DNA of 64,000 bases, from positions 66,982 to 130,981 of the forward strand of contig NZ_BMTO01000006.1 in assembly GCF_014649715.1 (NCBI RefSeq), read 5' to 3'. Origin of the DNA: Streptomyces lateritius. GTDB lineage: Bacteria; Actinomycetota; Actinomycetes; Streptomycetales; Streptomycetaceae. The position numbers were made by a program, and so were the translations under genes. Below are positions 43,453 through 52,893 of this stretch, in pieces. Below the pieces are notes generated by a model that was not told the DNA's origin, did no database searches, and saw nothing but the letters and a program-made list of their open reading frames with translations. Numbering within the stretch: position 1 is the stretch's first letter; every line of letters starts with the position of its first letter.

Positions 43453-43489
43453 GGCAGGGCCCCGTCGTCGCGCGTGACGGGGCCCTGCC
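43453..43489 (-). terminator. Intra-operon hairpin between dasA and dasB
   Basis: Perfect 14-bp stem (43453-43466 with 43476-43489) and nine-base loop in the 80-bp dasA-dasB spacer. Such attenuators let the binding protein be made in excess over the permeases. Confidence 0.75.
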
Positions 43490-43495
43490 CACAGG

Positions 43496-44776
43496 TCACT
43501 TGGTGTTGATGACCTTGTCGATCGCGGCGTCCGCGTCCTTGGCGGCGGCCTCGACCGACTTCTTGCCGTTGGCGATGTCGATGAGCATCGTCTTGAGGGT
43601 CTGGGCCTTCTCGACCTGGCCCCAGCCCGGGGCGGTCGGCACGAACCAGCTCGACTCGGCCGCGGTGGCCGGGACGGCGGTCGCCGGGTCGGCCTTCAGC
43701 GGGGCGAGGTCCGCCTTGTTGTTGGGCAGATTGCCCTTGGCGACGAGGCCCTTCTGGCCCTCGGCGCCGGTGAAGGCGGCGATCCACTCGGCCGCGACGC
43801 CCTGCGCCTTGGACTTGACCGGGATGGCCAGGTCCGAGCCGCCGAGGAAGACGGGGAGGTTCTTGCCGGACGGGCCGGGCATCACGAAGTTCTCGAGCTT
43901 GTCCTTCAGCCCGCCGACCTTGTCGCTCTTCGGGTCGGCCGCGGTGGCGCCCTCCCAGCCGGCGGCGAACATCGTGGCGGCGTTGCCCTGGCCGAAGACG
44001 ACCGGGCGGTCGGACTCGTCCTTGGTCTTGTCGCCGTGCATGTACTTGTCGACGATGTTCTTGTACTCGGTGAGGCCCTTGATGGACTCCGGCGAGGACA
44101 GGTTCGCCTTCCAGGTCTCGCCGTCCTGCTTGGCGATGGAGCCGCCGGCGTCGTAGACGAAGGACATCGCGGCGTACCAGTCCGGCGACGGCTGGTACCA
44201 GGCGCTGAACTTGCCGCCCTTCTTCTTCTGGATGGCGTCGAGCGCGGCGGTCAGCTCGGCCCAGGTCTTCGGGGCGGCCTTGACGCCGGCCTCGGCGGCG
44301 ATGTCCTTGCGCCAGGTGCCCACGCGGCCACCGGCGTAGTAGGGGACGCCGTAGGTCTTGCCGTTGTAGGTGACCGAGTCCTTGAGGGCGTCGAGCCACT
44401 TGTCCGAGTTCTCGAACTTCGACGCGTCGACCTCGGCGAAGGCGCCCTTGGCCATGTAGCTGATCATCTCGGTGTTGCCCATTTCGACAACATCCGGGGC
44501 CTTGTCCGTGGCGAGCACCGCGTCGAGCTTGGTGTTCTTGTCCGGCCAGCCGTAGTACTCGTGGTTGATCTTGATGCCCGGGTGCTTCTTGGTCACCGCG
44601 TCATCGGCGGCCTTGACCAGCTCGGGCCAGTTGTTCTGGGCGTCCACCGTCAGCCAGACGGTGATCTCCTTGACGTCGCCTCCGGCCGAGTCCCCACCCT
44701 TGCCGGAACCGCCACACGCCGCGATGCTGATCATCATGCCCGCGACGCCGATCGCCGCGATGAGCTTGCGCTTCAC
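43496..44776 (-). CDS. dasA: Chitobiose-binding lipoprotein DasA
   Basis: A 426-residue family-1 sugar-binding protein. The N-terminus is a lipoprotein signal (LIAAIGVAGMMISIAAC) with Cys21 as the lipid anchor. The mature protein has EITVWLTVDAQNNWPELV and PDVVEMGNTEMISYMAKG, typical of the fold. It captures N,N'-diacetylchitobiose outside the cell for DasBC. Two DasR-type operators lie 90-130 bp upstream in the region shared with dasR. It is the first gene of the operon. Confidence 0.94.
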   Translation of the reverse strand: MKRKLIAAIGVAGMMISIAACGGSGKGGDSAGGDVKEITVWLTVDAQNNWPELVKAADDAVTKKHPGIKINHEYYGWPDKNTKLDAVLATDKAPDVVEMGNTEMISYMAKGAFAEVDASKFENSDKWLDALKDSVTYNGKTYGVPYYAGGRVGTWRKDIAAEAGVKAAPKTWAELTAALDAIQKKKGGKFSAWYQPSPDWYAAMSFVYDAGGSIAKQDGETWKANLSSPESIKGLTEYKNIVDKYMHGDKTKDESDRPVVFGQGNAATMFAAGWEGATAADPKSDKVGGLKDKLENFVMPGPSGKNLPVFLGGSDLAIPVKSKAQGVAAEWIAAFTGAEGQKGLVAKGNLPNNKADLAPLKADPATAVPATAAESSWFVPTAPGWGQVEKAQTLKTMLIDIANGKKSVEAAAKDADAAIDKVINTK

Positions 44777-44865
44777 GCCACCCTCCTCAGGGATGCCTGC
44801 AACCCCTGCCCACCGCGCGAAGACAAACGCCGAGTAAAGCTCGTCGGGGCTGGGACCTGGTCTTT

Positions 44866-44905
44866 AATGGTTTAGACCAGTACCGGGAGCTTGGCCTAGA
44901 CCTTT
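44866..44905 (-). promoter_or_regulatory. Tandem DasR operators between dasA and dasR
   Basis: AATGGTTTAGACCAGT (44866-44881, 13 of 16 consensus matches) and CTTGGCCTAGACCTTT (44890-44905, 11 of 16) lie 8 bp apart, 24 bp centre to centre. They can control both dasA and dasR. Confidence 0.8.
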
Positions 44906-44963
44906 AGGGGTGTCAAGGGTGTATAAGAAGGGCAGTCGGGTCCGTTATCGGACCGACACCTGA

Positions 44964-45827
<864 letters not shown>

Positions 45828-45850
45828 AGCCCGGCCGAACGCCATGGGAA

Positions 45851-45882
45851 AAGGCCCCGCGGAGCACCCTCCGTGGGGCCTT
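45851..45882 (+). terminator. Terminator after dasR
   Basis: AAGGCCCCGCGGAG (45851-45864) pairs with CTCCGTGGGGCCTT (45869-45882) with one mismatch and a four-base loop, 24 bp after the dasR stop. Confidence 0.8.
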
Positions 45883-46016
45883 CGCGTTGCCCGCCGGGGG
45901 AGTTGGACGGAAAAGCGTTGCCGTACCGATATGCGGACGGGGGGTGACGCTGCGCGAAGCGAGCGCCTAGATTTCCTGCGCATTACACGGTGATCAGCGA
46001 GGGGACGGTTGCAGCA

Positions 46017-48254
46017 ATGCCAGAGCCGGAAGCAACACCCGATACACGGCGAACGGGACTCACTCCGAAGTCCATCGCCATCTGGTCGCTCGTCGCCCTC
46101 GTGGGCGCGGCGGGCTGGGGCGTGCTCGCGCTCTCCCGCGGTGAGGAGATCTCCGCCGCCTGGATGCTCGCGGCCGCACTCGGCTCGTACGCGATCGCCT
46201 ACCGCTTCTACGCCCTGTTCATCGCACGGCGCGTACTGAAGGTCGACAAGACGCGGGCCACTCCCGCCGAACGCCTCGACAACGGTGTCGACTTCCACCC
46301 GACCGACCGCAGGGTGCTCTTCGGACACCACTTCGCGGCGGTCGCCGGCGCTGGTCCGCTGGTCGGCCCGGTGCTCGCCGCGCAGATGGGCTATCTGCCC
46401 GGCACCATCTGGATCATCGTCGGCGTCATCTTCGCCGGCGCCGTCCAGGACATGGTGACGCTGTTCTTCTCCACCCGGCGCAACGGCCGGTCGCTGGGCC
46501 AGATGGCCCGTGACGAGATCGGCCCGTTCGGTGGCGCGGCCGCGCTGATCGCGGTCTTCGCCATCATGATCATCCTGCTCGCGGTGCTGGCCCTGGTCAT
46601 CGTCAACGCTCTCGCCCACTCTCCGTGGGGCGTCTTCTCCATCGGCATGACGATCCCGATCGCCCTTCTGATGGGCGTCTATCTGCGCGTCCTGCGCCCC
46701 GGCCGGGTCACCGAGGTCTCGGTCCTCGGCGTGGCGCTGCTGCTCCTCGCCATCGTCGCGGGCGGCTGGGTCGCCGAGTCGTCCTGGGCCGGCACCTTCA
46801 CGCTCGAACCGGGCACCCTGGTCATCTGGATGATCGTGTACGGGTTCCTGGCCTCCGTGCTCCCGGTCTGGATGCTGCTCGCACCGCGCGACTACCTGTC
46901 GACCTTCATGAAGGTCGGCACCATCGTGCTGCTCGCGCTCGGGGTGGTCATAGCCCTGCCGGCCATGAAGATGGACGCCGTCACGGACTTCGCGACGCGC
47001 GGCGACGGCCCCGTCTTCGCCGGCTCGATGTTCCCGTTCGTCTTCATCACCATCGCCTGCGGCGCGCTCTCCGGCTTCCACTCCCTGGTCTCCTCGGGCA
47101 CCACCCCGAAGATGATCCAGAAGGAGACCCAGGTCCGGATGATCGGCTACGGGGCCATGCTCACCGAGTCGTTCGTCGCCATCATGGCGATGATCACCGC
47201 CTGCATCATCGACCCGGGTCTGTACTTCGCCATCAACTCCCCCGCCGGGGTCGTCGGCACCACGGTCCAGTCCGCCTCCGAGGCCGTCGCCAACCTGGGC
47301 TTCACGATCACTCCCGACGCGCTGGCCCAGGCGGCCAAGGACGTCGAGGAGGCGAGCCTGCTCTCGCGTACCGGTGGCGCGCCGACCTTCGCCCTGGGCA
47401 TGTCGGAGATCTTCTCCGCCGTCATCGGCGGTACCGCGATGAAGGCCTTCTGGTACCACTTCGCGATCATGTTCGAGGCGCTGTTCATCCTCACGACCGT
47501 GGACGCGGGAACCCGCGTCGGCCGGTTCATGCTCCAGGACATGCTGGGCAACGTCTACAAGCCGTTCCGCCAGGTCAGCTGGAAGCCGGGCGTCTGGTTC
47601 GCCAGCGCGGTCGTGGTCGGTGGCTGGGGCTACTTCCTCTGGGTCGGCGTGCACGACCCGCTGGGCGGCATCAACCAGCTGTTCCCGCTGTTCGGCATCG
47701 CCAACCAGCTGCTCGCCGCCGTGGCGCTGGCCGTCTGCACCACGCTGCTCATCAAGTCCGGCCGCCTGAAGTGGGCCTGGGTCACCGGTATCCCGCTCGC
47801 CTGGGACGTCGCCGTCACCCTGACCGCGAGCTGGCAGAAGATCTTCTCCGAGGACCCGCGGGTCGGCTTCTTCGCCCAGCGGGACAAGTACCAGGCGGGC
47901 ATCGACGCCGACAAGGTGCTGCCGCCCGCCAAGTCCCTCGACGACATGCACACCGTCGTCACCAACTCCACCGTGGACGGTGTGCTGTCCGCCCTGTTCG
48001 CGATCCTCATCATCGTGGTCATCGCCGACGCGGGCCGGGTCTGCCTCAAGGCGATCAGGAACCCGGAGGGCGTCCGGCTCGCCGAGGAACCGCACACCGA
48101 GTCGAAGCTCGTCGCACCCGCCGGAATGTTCCCCACCCGGGAGGAGAAGGCGGAGCTGGTGGCCGCCGGACTCGGCACCGGAGGCGGCATGCGCAAGGAG
48201 AGCGCACCGGGCGAGTCGCAGGGTGACGTGCCGGCCGGGACCGGCGCGGCATGA
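46017..48254 (+). CDS. cstA: CstA-family carbon-starvation transporter
   Basis: A 745-residue membrane protein with about 16-18 helices. FGHHFAAVAGAGPLVGPVLAAQ is the CstA signature near the N-terminus, followed by GVIFAGAVQDMVTLFFSTR and CGALSGFHSLVSSGTTPK. The family imports pyruvate or peptides during carbon limitation; which one is used here is not decidable. ATG 46017 follows GAGGGG; GTG 45990 lacks a ribosome site. Its stop overlaps the start of the small YbdD-like gene, its usual partner. Confidence 0.93.
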   Translation: MPEPEATPDTRRTGLTPKSIAIWSLVALVGAAGWGVLALSRGEEISAAWMLAAALGSYAIAYRFYALFIARRVLKVDKTRATPAERLDNGVDFHPTDRRVLFGHHFAAVAGAGPLVGPVLAAQMGYLPGTIWIIVGVIFAGAVQDMVTLFFSTRRNGRSLGQMARDEIGPFGGAAALIAVFAIMIILLAVLALVIVNALAHSPWGVFSIGMTIPIALLMGVYLRVLRPGRVTEVSVLGVALLLLAIVAGGWVAESSWAGTFTLEPGTLVIWMIVYGFLASVLPVWMLLAPRDYLSTFMKVGTIVLLALGVVIALPAMKMDAVTDFATRGDGPVFAGSMFPFVFITIACGALSGFHSLVSSGTTPKMIQKETQVRMIGYGAMLTESFVAIMAMITACIIDPGLYFAINSPAGVVGTTVQSASEAVANLGFTITPDALAQAAKDVEEASLLSRTGGAPTFALGMSEIFSAVIGGTAMKAFWYHFAIMFEALFILTTVDAGTRVGRFMLQDMLGNVYKPFRQVSWKPGVWFASAVVVGGWGYFLWVGVHDPLGGINQLFPLFGIANQLLAAVALAVCTTLLIKSGRLKWAWVTGIPLAWDVAVTLTASWQKIFSEDPRVGFFAQRDKYQAGIDADKVLPPAKSLDDMHTVVTNSTVDGVLSALFAILIIVVIADAGRVCLKAIRNPEGVRLAEEPHTESKLVAPAGMFPTREEKAELVAAGLGTGGGMRKESAPGESQGDVPAGTGAA

Positions 48255-48466
48255 GCGCGGTGAACACGGTCCGCCATCTGCGGCGCGCGGTGCACGGGAT
48301 CCGCTGGTACGTGCGCGAGCTGTCCGGCGAGGCCGTGTACGACCGGTACGTCGCCCACGCCAGGAGCTGCGACCCGGACGCCGAGGTGATGACCCGGCGG
48401 GAGTTCGAGCGCAGCCGCACCGACGCGCGGGAGGCCGATCCGCGCGAGGGTTTCCGCTGCTGCTGA
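48251..48466 (+). CDS. YbdD/YjiX-family small protein, partner of CstA
   Basis: A 71-residue protein with the family core YDRYVAHARSCDPDAEVMTR and a Cys-Cys C-terminus. ATG 48251 overlaps the cstA stop by ATGA, so translation is coupled. In enterobacteria the homologue next to cstA or btsT is needed for pyruvate uptake, and the same role is inferred here. It has no membrane segment and is likely a cytosolic accessory subunit. Confidence 0.9.
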   Translation: MSAVNTVRHLRRAVHGIRWYVRELSGEAVYDRYVAHARSCDPDAEVMTRREFERSRTDAREADPREGFRCC

Positions 48467-48486
48467 GCCCTCCCCGGCCGTCCGAC

Positions 48487-48525
48487 GGGCCGCCGCCTTC
48501 CCCCTCGCGGGAAAGGCGGCGGCCC
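48487..48525 (+). terminator. Terminator after the cstA operon
   Basis: Perfect 13-bp stem (GGGCCGCCGCCTT at 48487-48499 with 48513-48525), 21 bp after the YbdD-like gene. Confidence 0.8.
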
Positions 48526-48613
48526 GCCGCCTTTCCCCGGCCACCGGCGCGTGCCCGCCGTACCCGCCGGGAACTCGGTGGGCGGGAACGGTGACCGGCG
48601 GCAGACTGCCGGC

Positions 48614-49117
48614 ATGGACTTCACCATCAGGGCGATACGGCCCGAGGAGTACGAGGCCCTCGGCGAACTCACCGCGCGTGCCTATCTCGACGACGGACAC
48701 CTCGACTTCGGCGAGGACGACGGCTATCTGCACGTCCTGCGGGACGTGGCCCGGCGGGACGCCGAGGCAGAGGTGCTCGTGGCGGTGGACGCGTCCGGCA
48801 CGCTGCTCGGCGGGGTGACCTTCGCCACCGCCGCAAGCCCGTGGGCCGACATCGCCCGGGACGGTGAGGCTGAGTTCCGGATGCTCGCCGTGGCGAAGGA
48901 CGCCCGTGGCCGGGGCGTCGGCGAGGCGCTCGTACGAGCCTGTGCGGCGCGGGCGCGGGAGACCGAGGGCTGCCGGCGCCTGGTGCTCTCCACCCAGCCC
49001 GGCATGGCCACCGCGCACCGGATCTACGAGCGGACGGGCTTCGCCCGCTCCCCCGAACGGGACTGGAAGCCGATCGCCGACATGGATCCCCTGCTCACCT
49101 ACGGCCTAGAGCTCTGA
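48614..49117 (+). CDS. GNAT-family N-acetyltransferase
   Basis: A 167-residue acetyltransferase. The acetyl-CoA-binding motif A is MLAVAKDARGRGVGEALVRA and motif B is AHRIYERTGFARSPERDWKP. A DFTIRAIRPEEYEALGEL start strand is standard for the family. Substrate unknown. ATG 48614 lies about 90 bp after the cstA terminator, so it has its own promoter. It ends 17 bp before the first NrdR box of the nrdAB promoter. Confidence 0.88.
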   Translation: MDFTIRAIRPEEYEALGELTARAYLDDGHLDFGEDDGYLHVLRDVARRDAEAEVLVAVDASGTLLGGVTFATAASPWADIARDGEAEFRMLAVAKDARGRGVGEALVRACAARARETEGCRRLVLSTQPGMATAHRIYERTGFARSPERDWKPIADMDPLLTYGLEL

Positions 49118-49126
49118 CGCCCAACG

Positions 49127-49174
49127 ACACTACATGTGGGGGGTGCTTCGAGGAGTGCCCCCCACATGTATGCT
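49127..49174 (+). promoter_or_regulatory. Pair of NrdR boxes in the nrdAB promoter
   Basis: Two 16-bp sites with ACATGT cores, ACACTACATGTGGGGG (49127-49142) and CCCCCACATGTATGCT (49159-49174), have centres 32 bp apart. This is about three helical turns, the typical spacing of NrdR boxes. TATGCT (49168-49173) inside the second box may be the -10 element. NrdR with dATP would repress here. The same sequence also forms a 12-bp hairpin (49132-49143 with 49158-49169). Confidence 0.65.
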
Positions 49175-49184
49175 CAAGCTCGCT

Positions 49185-49315
49185 GTCGTCGCAGGGGAAT
49201 CCGGTGGAAATCCGGAACTGTCCCGCAACGGTGTGTTTTCGGTGCTCTTGCCTGGCTCGTGCACCGGAGCGAGTCCGAACACCTGCCGACAGCGCGCCCG
49301 GTGCGTCCGTTCCGG
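49185..49315 (+). ncRNA. Cobalamin (AdoCbl) riboswitch upstream of nrdA
   Basis: The leader contains the conserved core in order: GGGAATCCGGTGGAAATCCG, ACTGTCCCGCAACGGTG and GAGTCCGAACACCTGCC. These are the hallmark segments of the B12 element. In S. coelicolor this riboswitch represses the class Ia reductase when coenzyme B12 is available, leaving the B12-dependent class II enzyme to work. The exact 5' end and the expression platform, within the next 110 bases before the nrdA start, are not resolved. Confidence 0.93.
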
Positions 49316-49433
49316 GTGCCACAGACGTCCGGGCCTCGCGGAGTGGGCCGTGGCGCGGCGCTGCCCTGCGTACGGGCGCGCGGCTGCCCGCCTCCCCCCG
49401 ACGGCCCCGAGCCGAGCGAGGGAGAGCCCCCAC

Positions 49434-51809
49434 GTGACCATCGCGCCCGCCGATCCGGCCACAGCGATCGAGAGCGACGGAGTCCGGAGCGGAACCGAGG
49501 GCGACGGCCCCGGGACCGTGCTCCTGCGGACCCTGACCGACCTCACCGCCGACCTCACCGACACCGACCCCGGCAAGGTCGCCGCCGCCGCGCTGCGCGG
49601 CCGCAACGCCGGCTCGGACGAGGCGGAGCTGCGCGAACTGGCCACCGAGGCGGCCGCCGGTCTGATCGCCGAGGACCCCGCGTACTCCCGGCTCGCCGCC
49701 CGGCTCCTGACCGTCACCATCGCCGAGGAGGCGGCCGGCCAGGGCGCGGTCTCCTTCTCCGCCTCGGTCGCCGTCGGTCACCGCGAGGGCCTCATCGCCG
49801 ACCGCACGGCCGAGTTCGTCGCACTGCACGCCGAGCGGCTCGACGCCCTCCTCGACCCGGCGGGAGACGACCGCTTCGGCTACTTCGGTCTGCGCACCCT
49901 CTACTCCCGCTACCTGCTGCGCCACCCGATCACCCGCAAGGTGATCGAGACCCCCCAGCACTTCATGCTGCGCGTGGCCTGCGGTCTCGCCGAGGACGAC
50001 ACCGTCCGCGCCCTGGACGAGGTCGCCGCGCTGTACGGCCTGATGAGCCGGCTCGACTACCTGCCCTCCTCCCCCACGCTCTTCAACTCCGGCACCCGCC
50101 ACCCGCAGATGTCGTCCTGCTACCTGCTCGACTCCCCGCTGGACGAGCTGGACTCGATCTACGACCGCTACCACCAGGTCGCGCGGCTCTCCAAGCACGC
50201 GGGCGGCATCGGGCTCTCCTACTCCCGCGTCCGCGCCCGCGGTTCCCTGATCCGCGGCACCAACGGCCACTCCAACGGCATCGTCCCGTTCCTGAAGACC
50301 CTGGACGCCTCCGTCGCCGCCGTGAACCAGGGCGGGCGGCGCAAGGGCGCGGCCGCGGTCTACCTGGAGACCTGGCACGCGGACATCGAGGAGTTCCTGG
50401 AGCTGCGCGACAACACCGGTGAGGACCAGCGGCGTACGCACAACCTCAACCTGGCGCACTGGATCCCGGACGAGTTCATGCGCCGGGTGAACGCCGACGC
50501 CGAGTGGTCGCTCTTCTCCCCGGCGGACGTTCCCGAGCTGGTCGACCTGTGGGGCGAGGAGTTCGACGCCGCCTACCGCGCCGCCGAGGCGGCCGGCCTG
50601 GCCCGCAAGACCATGCCGGCCCGCGACCTGTACGGCCGGATGATGCGGACGCTGGCCCAGACCGGCAACGGCTGGATGACCTTCAAGGACGCCTCCAACC
50701 GCACGGCCAACCAGACGGCGGAGCCCGGCCACACGGTCCACTCCTCCAACCTCTGCACGGAGATCCTCGAGGTCACGGACGACGGCGAGACGGCGGTCTG
50801 CAACCTGGGCTCCGTGAACCTGGGCGCGTTCGTGGCCGGTTCCGACATCGACTGGGAACGGCTCGACGCGACCGTCCGTACGGCCGTCACGTTCCTCGAC
50901 CGGGTCGTGGACATCAACTTCTACCCGACCGAGCAGGCCGGGCGCTCCAACTCCCGCTGGCGGCCGGTGGGCCTCGGCGCGATGGGCCTCCAGGACGTCT
51001 TCTTCCGGCTGCGGCTGCCCTTCGACTCCGCCGAGGCGCGCGCCCTGTCCACCCGGATCGCCGAGCGGATCATGCTCGCCGCGTACGAGGCGTCGGCCGA
51101 CCTCGCCGAGCGCAACGGCCCGCTGCCGGCCTGGGAGAAGACCCGCGCGGCCCGCGGTGTCCTGCACCCCGACCACTACGACGTCGAGCTGAACTGGCCG
51201 GAGCGCTGGGCGGCGCTGCGCGAGCGGATCGCGGCCGTCGGCATGCGCAACAGCCTCCTCCTCGCCATCGCGCCGACGGCGACCATCGCCTCGATCGCGG
51301 GCGTGTACGAGTGCATCGAGCCGCAGGTCTCCAACCTCTTCAAGCGCGAGACGCTCAGCGGTGAGTTCCTTCAGGTCAACGCGTACCTCGTGGACGAGCT
51401 GAAGAAGCTCGGCGTGTGGGACGCGCAGACCCGTGAGGCGCTGCGCGAGGCGAGTGGCTCGGTGCAGGGGTTCAGCTGGATCCCGGCCGAGGTCCGCGAG
51501 CTGTACCGCACGGCGTGGGAGATCCCGCAGCGCGGCCTCATCGACATGGCGGCGGCCAGGACCCCGTTCCTGGACCAGTCGCAGTCCCTGAACCTGTTCC
51601 TGGAGACGCCGACGATCGGCAAGCTGTCGTCGATGTACGCGTACGCCTGGAAGCAGGGCCTGAAGACGACGTACTACCTGCGCTCCCGCCCGGCGACCCG
51701 GATCGCCCGCGCGGCGTCCGCGACGCCCATCCCCGTCCAGCAGGCCGCCGACCCCGACGCGGTCGCCTGCTCCCTGGAAAACCCCGAGTCCTGCGAGGCC
51801 TGCCAGTGA
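49434..51809 (+). CDS. nrdA: Class Ia ribonucleotide reductase, large subunit
   Basis: A 791-residue alpha subunit that reduces ribonucleoside diphosphates. Visible are PSSPTLFNSGTRHPQMSSCY (active-site Cys), SNLCTEILEVTDDGETAVCN with the Asn/Cys/Glu radical-site region, APTATIASIAGVYECIEP (substrate phosphate site) and a C-terminal CEACQ redox pair. No clear N-terminal ATP cone is seen, so dATP control may rest on NrdR instead. GTG 49434 follows GGAGAG. It sits behind NrdR boxes and a B12 riboswitch and overlaps nrdB by one base. Confidence 0.96.
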   Translation: MTIAPADPATAIESDGVRSGTEGDGPGTVLLRTLTDLTADLTDTDPGKVAAAALRGRNAGSDEAELRELATEAAAGLIAEDPAYSRLAARLLTVTIAEEAAGQGAVSFSASVAVGHREGLIADRTAEFVALHAERLDALLDPAGDDRFGYFGLRTLYSRYLLRHPITRKVIETPQHFMLRVACGLAEDDTVRALDEVAALYGLMSRLDYLPSSPTLFNSGTRHPQMSSCYLLDSPLDELDSIYDRYHQVARLSKHAGGIGLSYSRVRARGSLIRGTNGHSNGIVPFLKTLDASVAAVNQGGRRKGAAAVYLETWHADIEEFLELRDNTGEDQRRTHNLNLAHWIPDEFMRRVNADAEWSLFSPADVPELVDLWGEEFDAAYRAAEAAGLARKTMPARDLYGRMMRTLAQTGNGWMTFKDASNRTANQTAEPGHTVHSSNLCTEILEVTDDGETAVCNLGSVNLGAFVAGSDIDWERLDATVRTAVTFLDRVVDINFYPTEQAGRSNSRWRPVGLGAMGLQDVFFRLRLPFDSAEARALSTRIAERIMLAAYEASADLAERNGPLPAWEKTRAARGVLHPDHYDVELNWPERWAALRERIAAVGMRNSLLLAIAPTATIASIAGVYECIEPQVSNLFKRETLSGEFLQVNAYLVDELKKLGVWDAQTREALREASGSVQGFSWIPAEVRELYRTAWEIPQRGLIDMAAARTPFLDQSQSLNLFLETPTIGKLSSMYAYAWKQGLKTTYYLRSRPATRIARAASATPIPVQQAADPDAVACSLENPESCEACQ

Positions 51810-52819
51810 TGTCCGTTGAAAAGAATCTCCTCGACCCGGGCTTCGAGCTGACCCTGCGTCCCATGCGCTACCCGGACTTCTACGAGCGCTACCGGGACGC
51901 GATCAAGAACACCTGGACGGTGGAGGAGGTCGACCTCCACTCCGACGTCGCCGACCTCGCCAAGCTCACCCCCGGTGAGCAGCACATGATCGGCCGGCTG
52001 GTCGCGTTCTTCGCGACGGGCGACTCGATCGTGGCGAACAACCTGGTGCTGACGCTCTACAAGCACATCAACTCCCCCGAGGCGCGGCTGTACCTGTCGC
52101 GTCAGCTGTTCGAGGAGGCCGTGCACGTCCAGTTCTATCTGACGCTGCTCGACACCTACCTCCCCGACCCGGACGACCGCGCCGCCGCGTTCGCCGCCGT
52201 CGAGAACATCCCCTCGATCCGCGAGAAGGCGCAGTTCTGCTTCCGCTGGATGGACTCTGTCGAGAAGATCGACCGTCTGGAGACGCAGGCCGACCGGCGC
52301 CGCTTCCTGCTCAACCTGATCTGCTTCGCCGCGTGCATCGAGGGCCTGTTCTTCTACGGCGCCTTCGCCTACGTCTACTGGTTCCGCTCCCGCGGCCTGC
52401 TGCACGGCCTGGCCACCGGCACCAACTGGGTCTTCCGCGACGAGACGATGCACATGAACTTCGCCTTCGAGGTCGTGGACACCGTCCGCAAAGAGGAGCC
52501 GGAGCTCTTCGACGACGCGCTCCAGCGACAGGTCACCGACATGCTGAAGGAGGCCGTGGAGGCGGAGCTGCAGTTCGGCCGCGACCTGTGCGGCGACGGG
52601 CTGCCGGGCATGAACACCGAGTCGATGCGCGAGTACCTGCAGTGCGTCGCCGACCAGCGGCTGCAGCGCCTGGGCTTCGCCCCCGTGTACGGCTCCGAGA
52701 ACCCGTTCGCGTTCATGGAGCTCCAGGGCGTCCAGGAGCTGACGAACTTCTTCGAGCGCCGCCCGTCCGCCTACCAGGTGGCGGTCGAGGGCTCGGTGGA
52801 CCTCGACGAGGACTTCTAG
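51809..52819 (+). CDS. nrdB: Class Ia ribonucleotide reductase, radical-bearing small subunit
   Basis: A 336-residue beta subunit. Its di-iron ligands lie in RQLFEEAVHVQFYLTLLD (Glu, His, then the radical Tyr) and in RDETMHMNFAF (Glu, His). It generates the tyrosyl radical used by NrdA. ATG 51809 overlaps the nrdA stop (TGATG). S. coelicolor has nrdS, an AraC-type gene, next in this operon; here a terminator and a convergent def gene follow, so nrdS is absent from this place. Confidence 0.96.
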   Translation: MSVEKNLLDPGFELTLRPMRYPDFYERYRDAIKNTWTVEEVDLHSDVADLAKLTPGEQHMIGRLVAFFATGDSIVANNLVLTLYKHINSPEARLYLSRQLFEEAVHVQFYLTLLDTYLPDPDDRAAAFAAVENIPSIREKAQFCFRWMDSVEKIDRLETQADRRRFLLNLICFAACIEGLFFYGAFAYVYWFRSRGLLHGLATGTNWVFRDETMHMNFAFEVVDTVRKEEPELFDDALQRQVTDMLKEAVEAELQFGRDLCGDGLPGMNTESMREYLQCVADQRLQRLGFAPVYGSENPFAFMELQGVQELTNFFERRPSAYQVAVEGSVDLDEDF

Positions 52820-52832
52820 GCCGGGCCTGTGA

Positions 52833-52873
52833 ACAGAAGGGGCCCCGCTCGCTTCGAGCGGGGCCCCTTCTGT
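52833..52873 (+). terminator. Bidirectional terminator after nrdAB
   Basis: Perfect 19-bp stem (52833-52851 with 52855-52873) with a CTT loop between nrdB and the convergent def gene; the strongest hairpin in the window. Confidence 0.92.
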
Positions 52874-52893
52874 CGTACCTCGGTCGCCGCGGG

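Noticed and set aside
49132..49169. 12-bp hairpin as a terminator of the upstream acetyltransferase gene
   Set aside because: The two ACATGT cores with 32-bp spacing fit NrdR boxes better, and the right arm contains a plausible -10 element. Dual use as a terminator remains possible but is not needed.
49095..51176. Minus-strand open frame of nearly 700 codons opposite nrdA
   Set aside because: Shadow of nrdA. It also crosses the riboswitch and NrdR boxes, so it cannot be a real gene.
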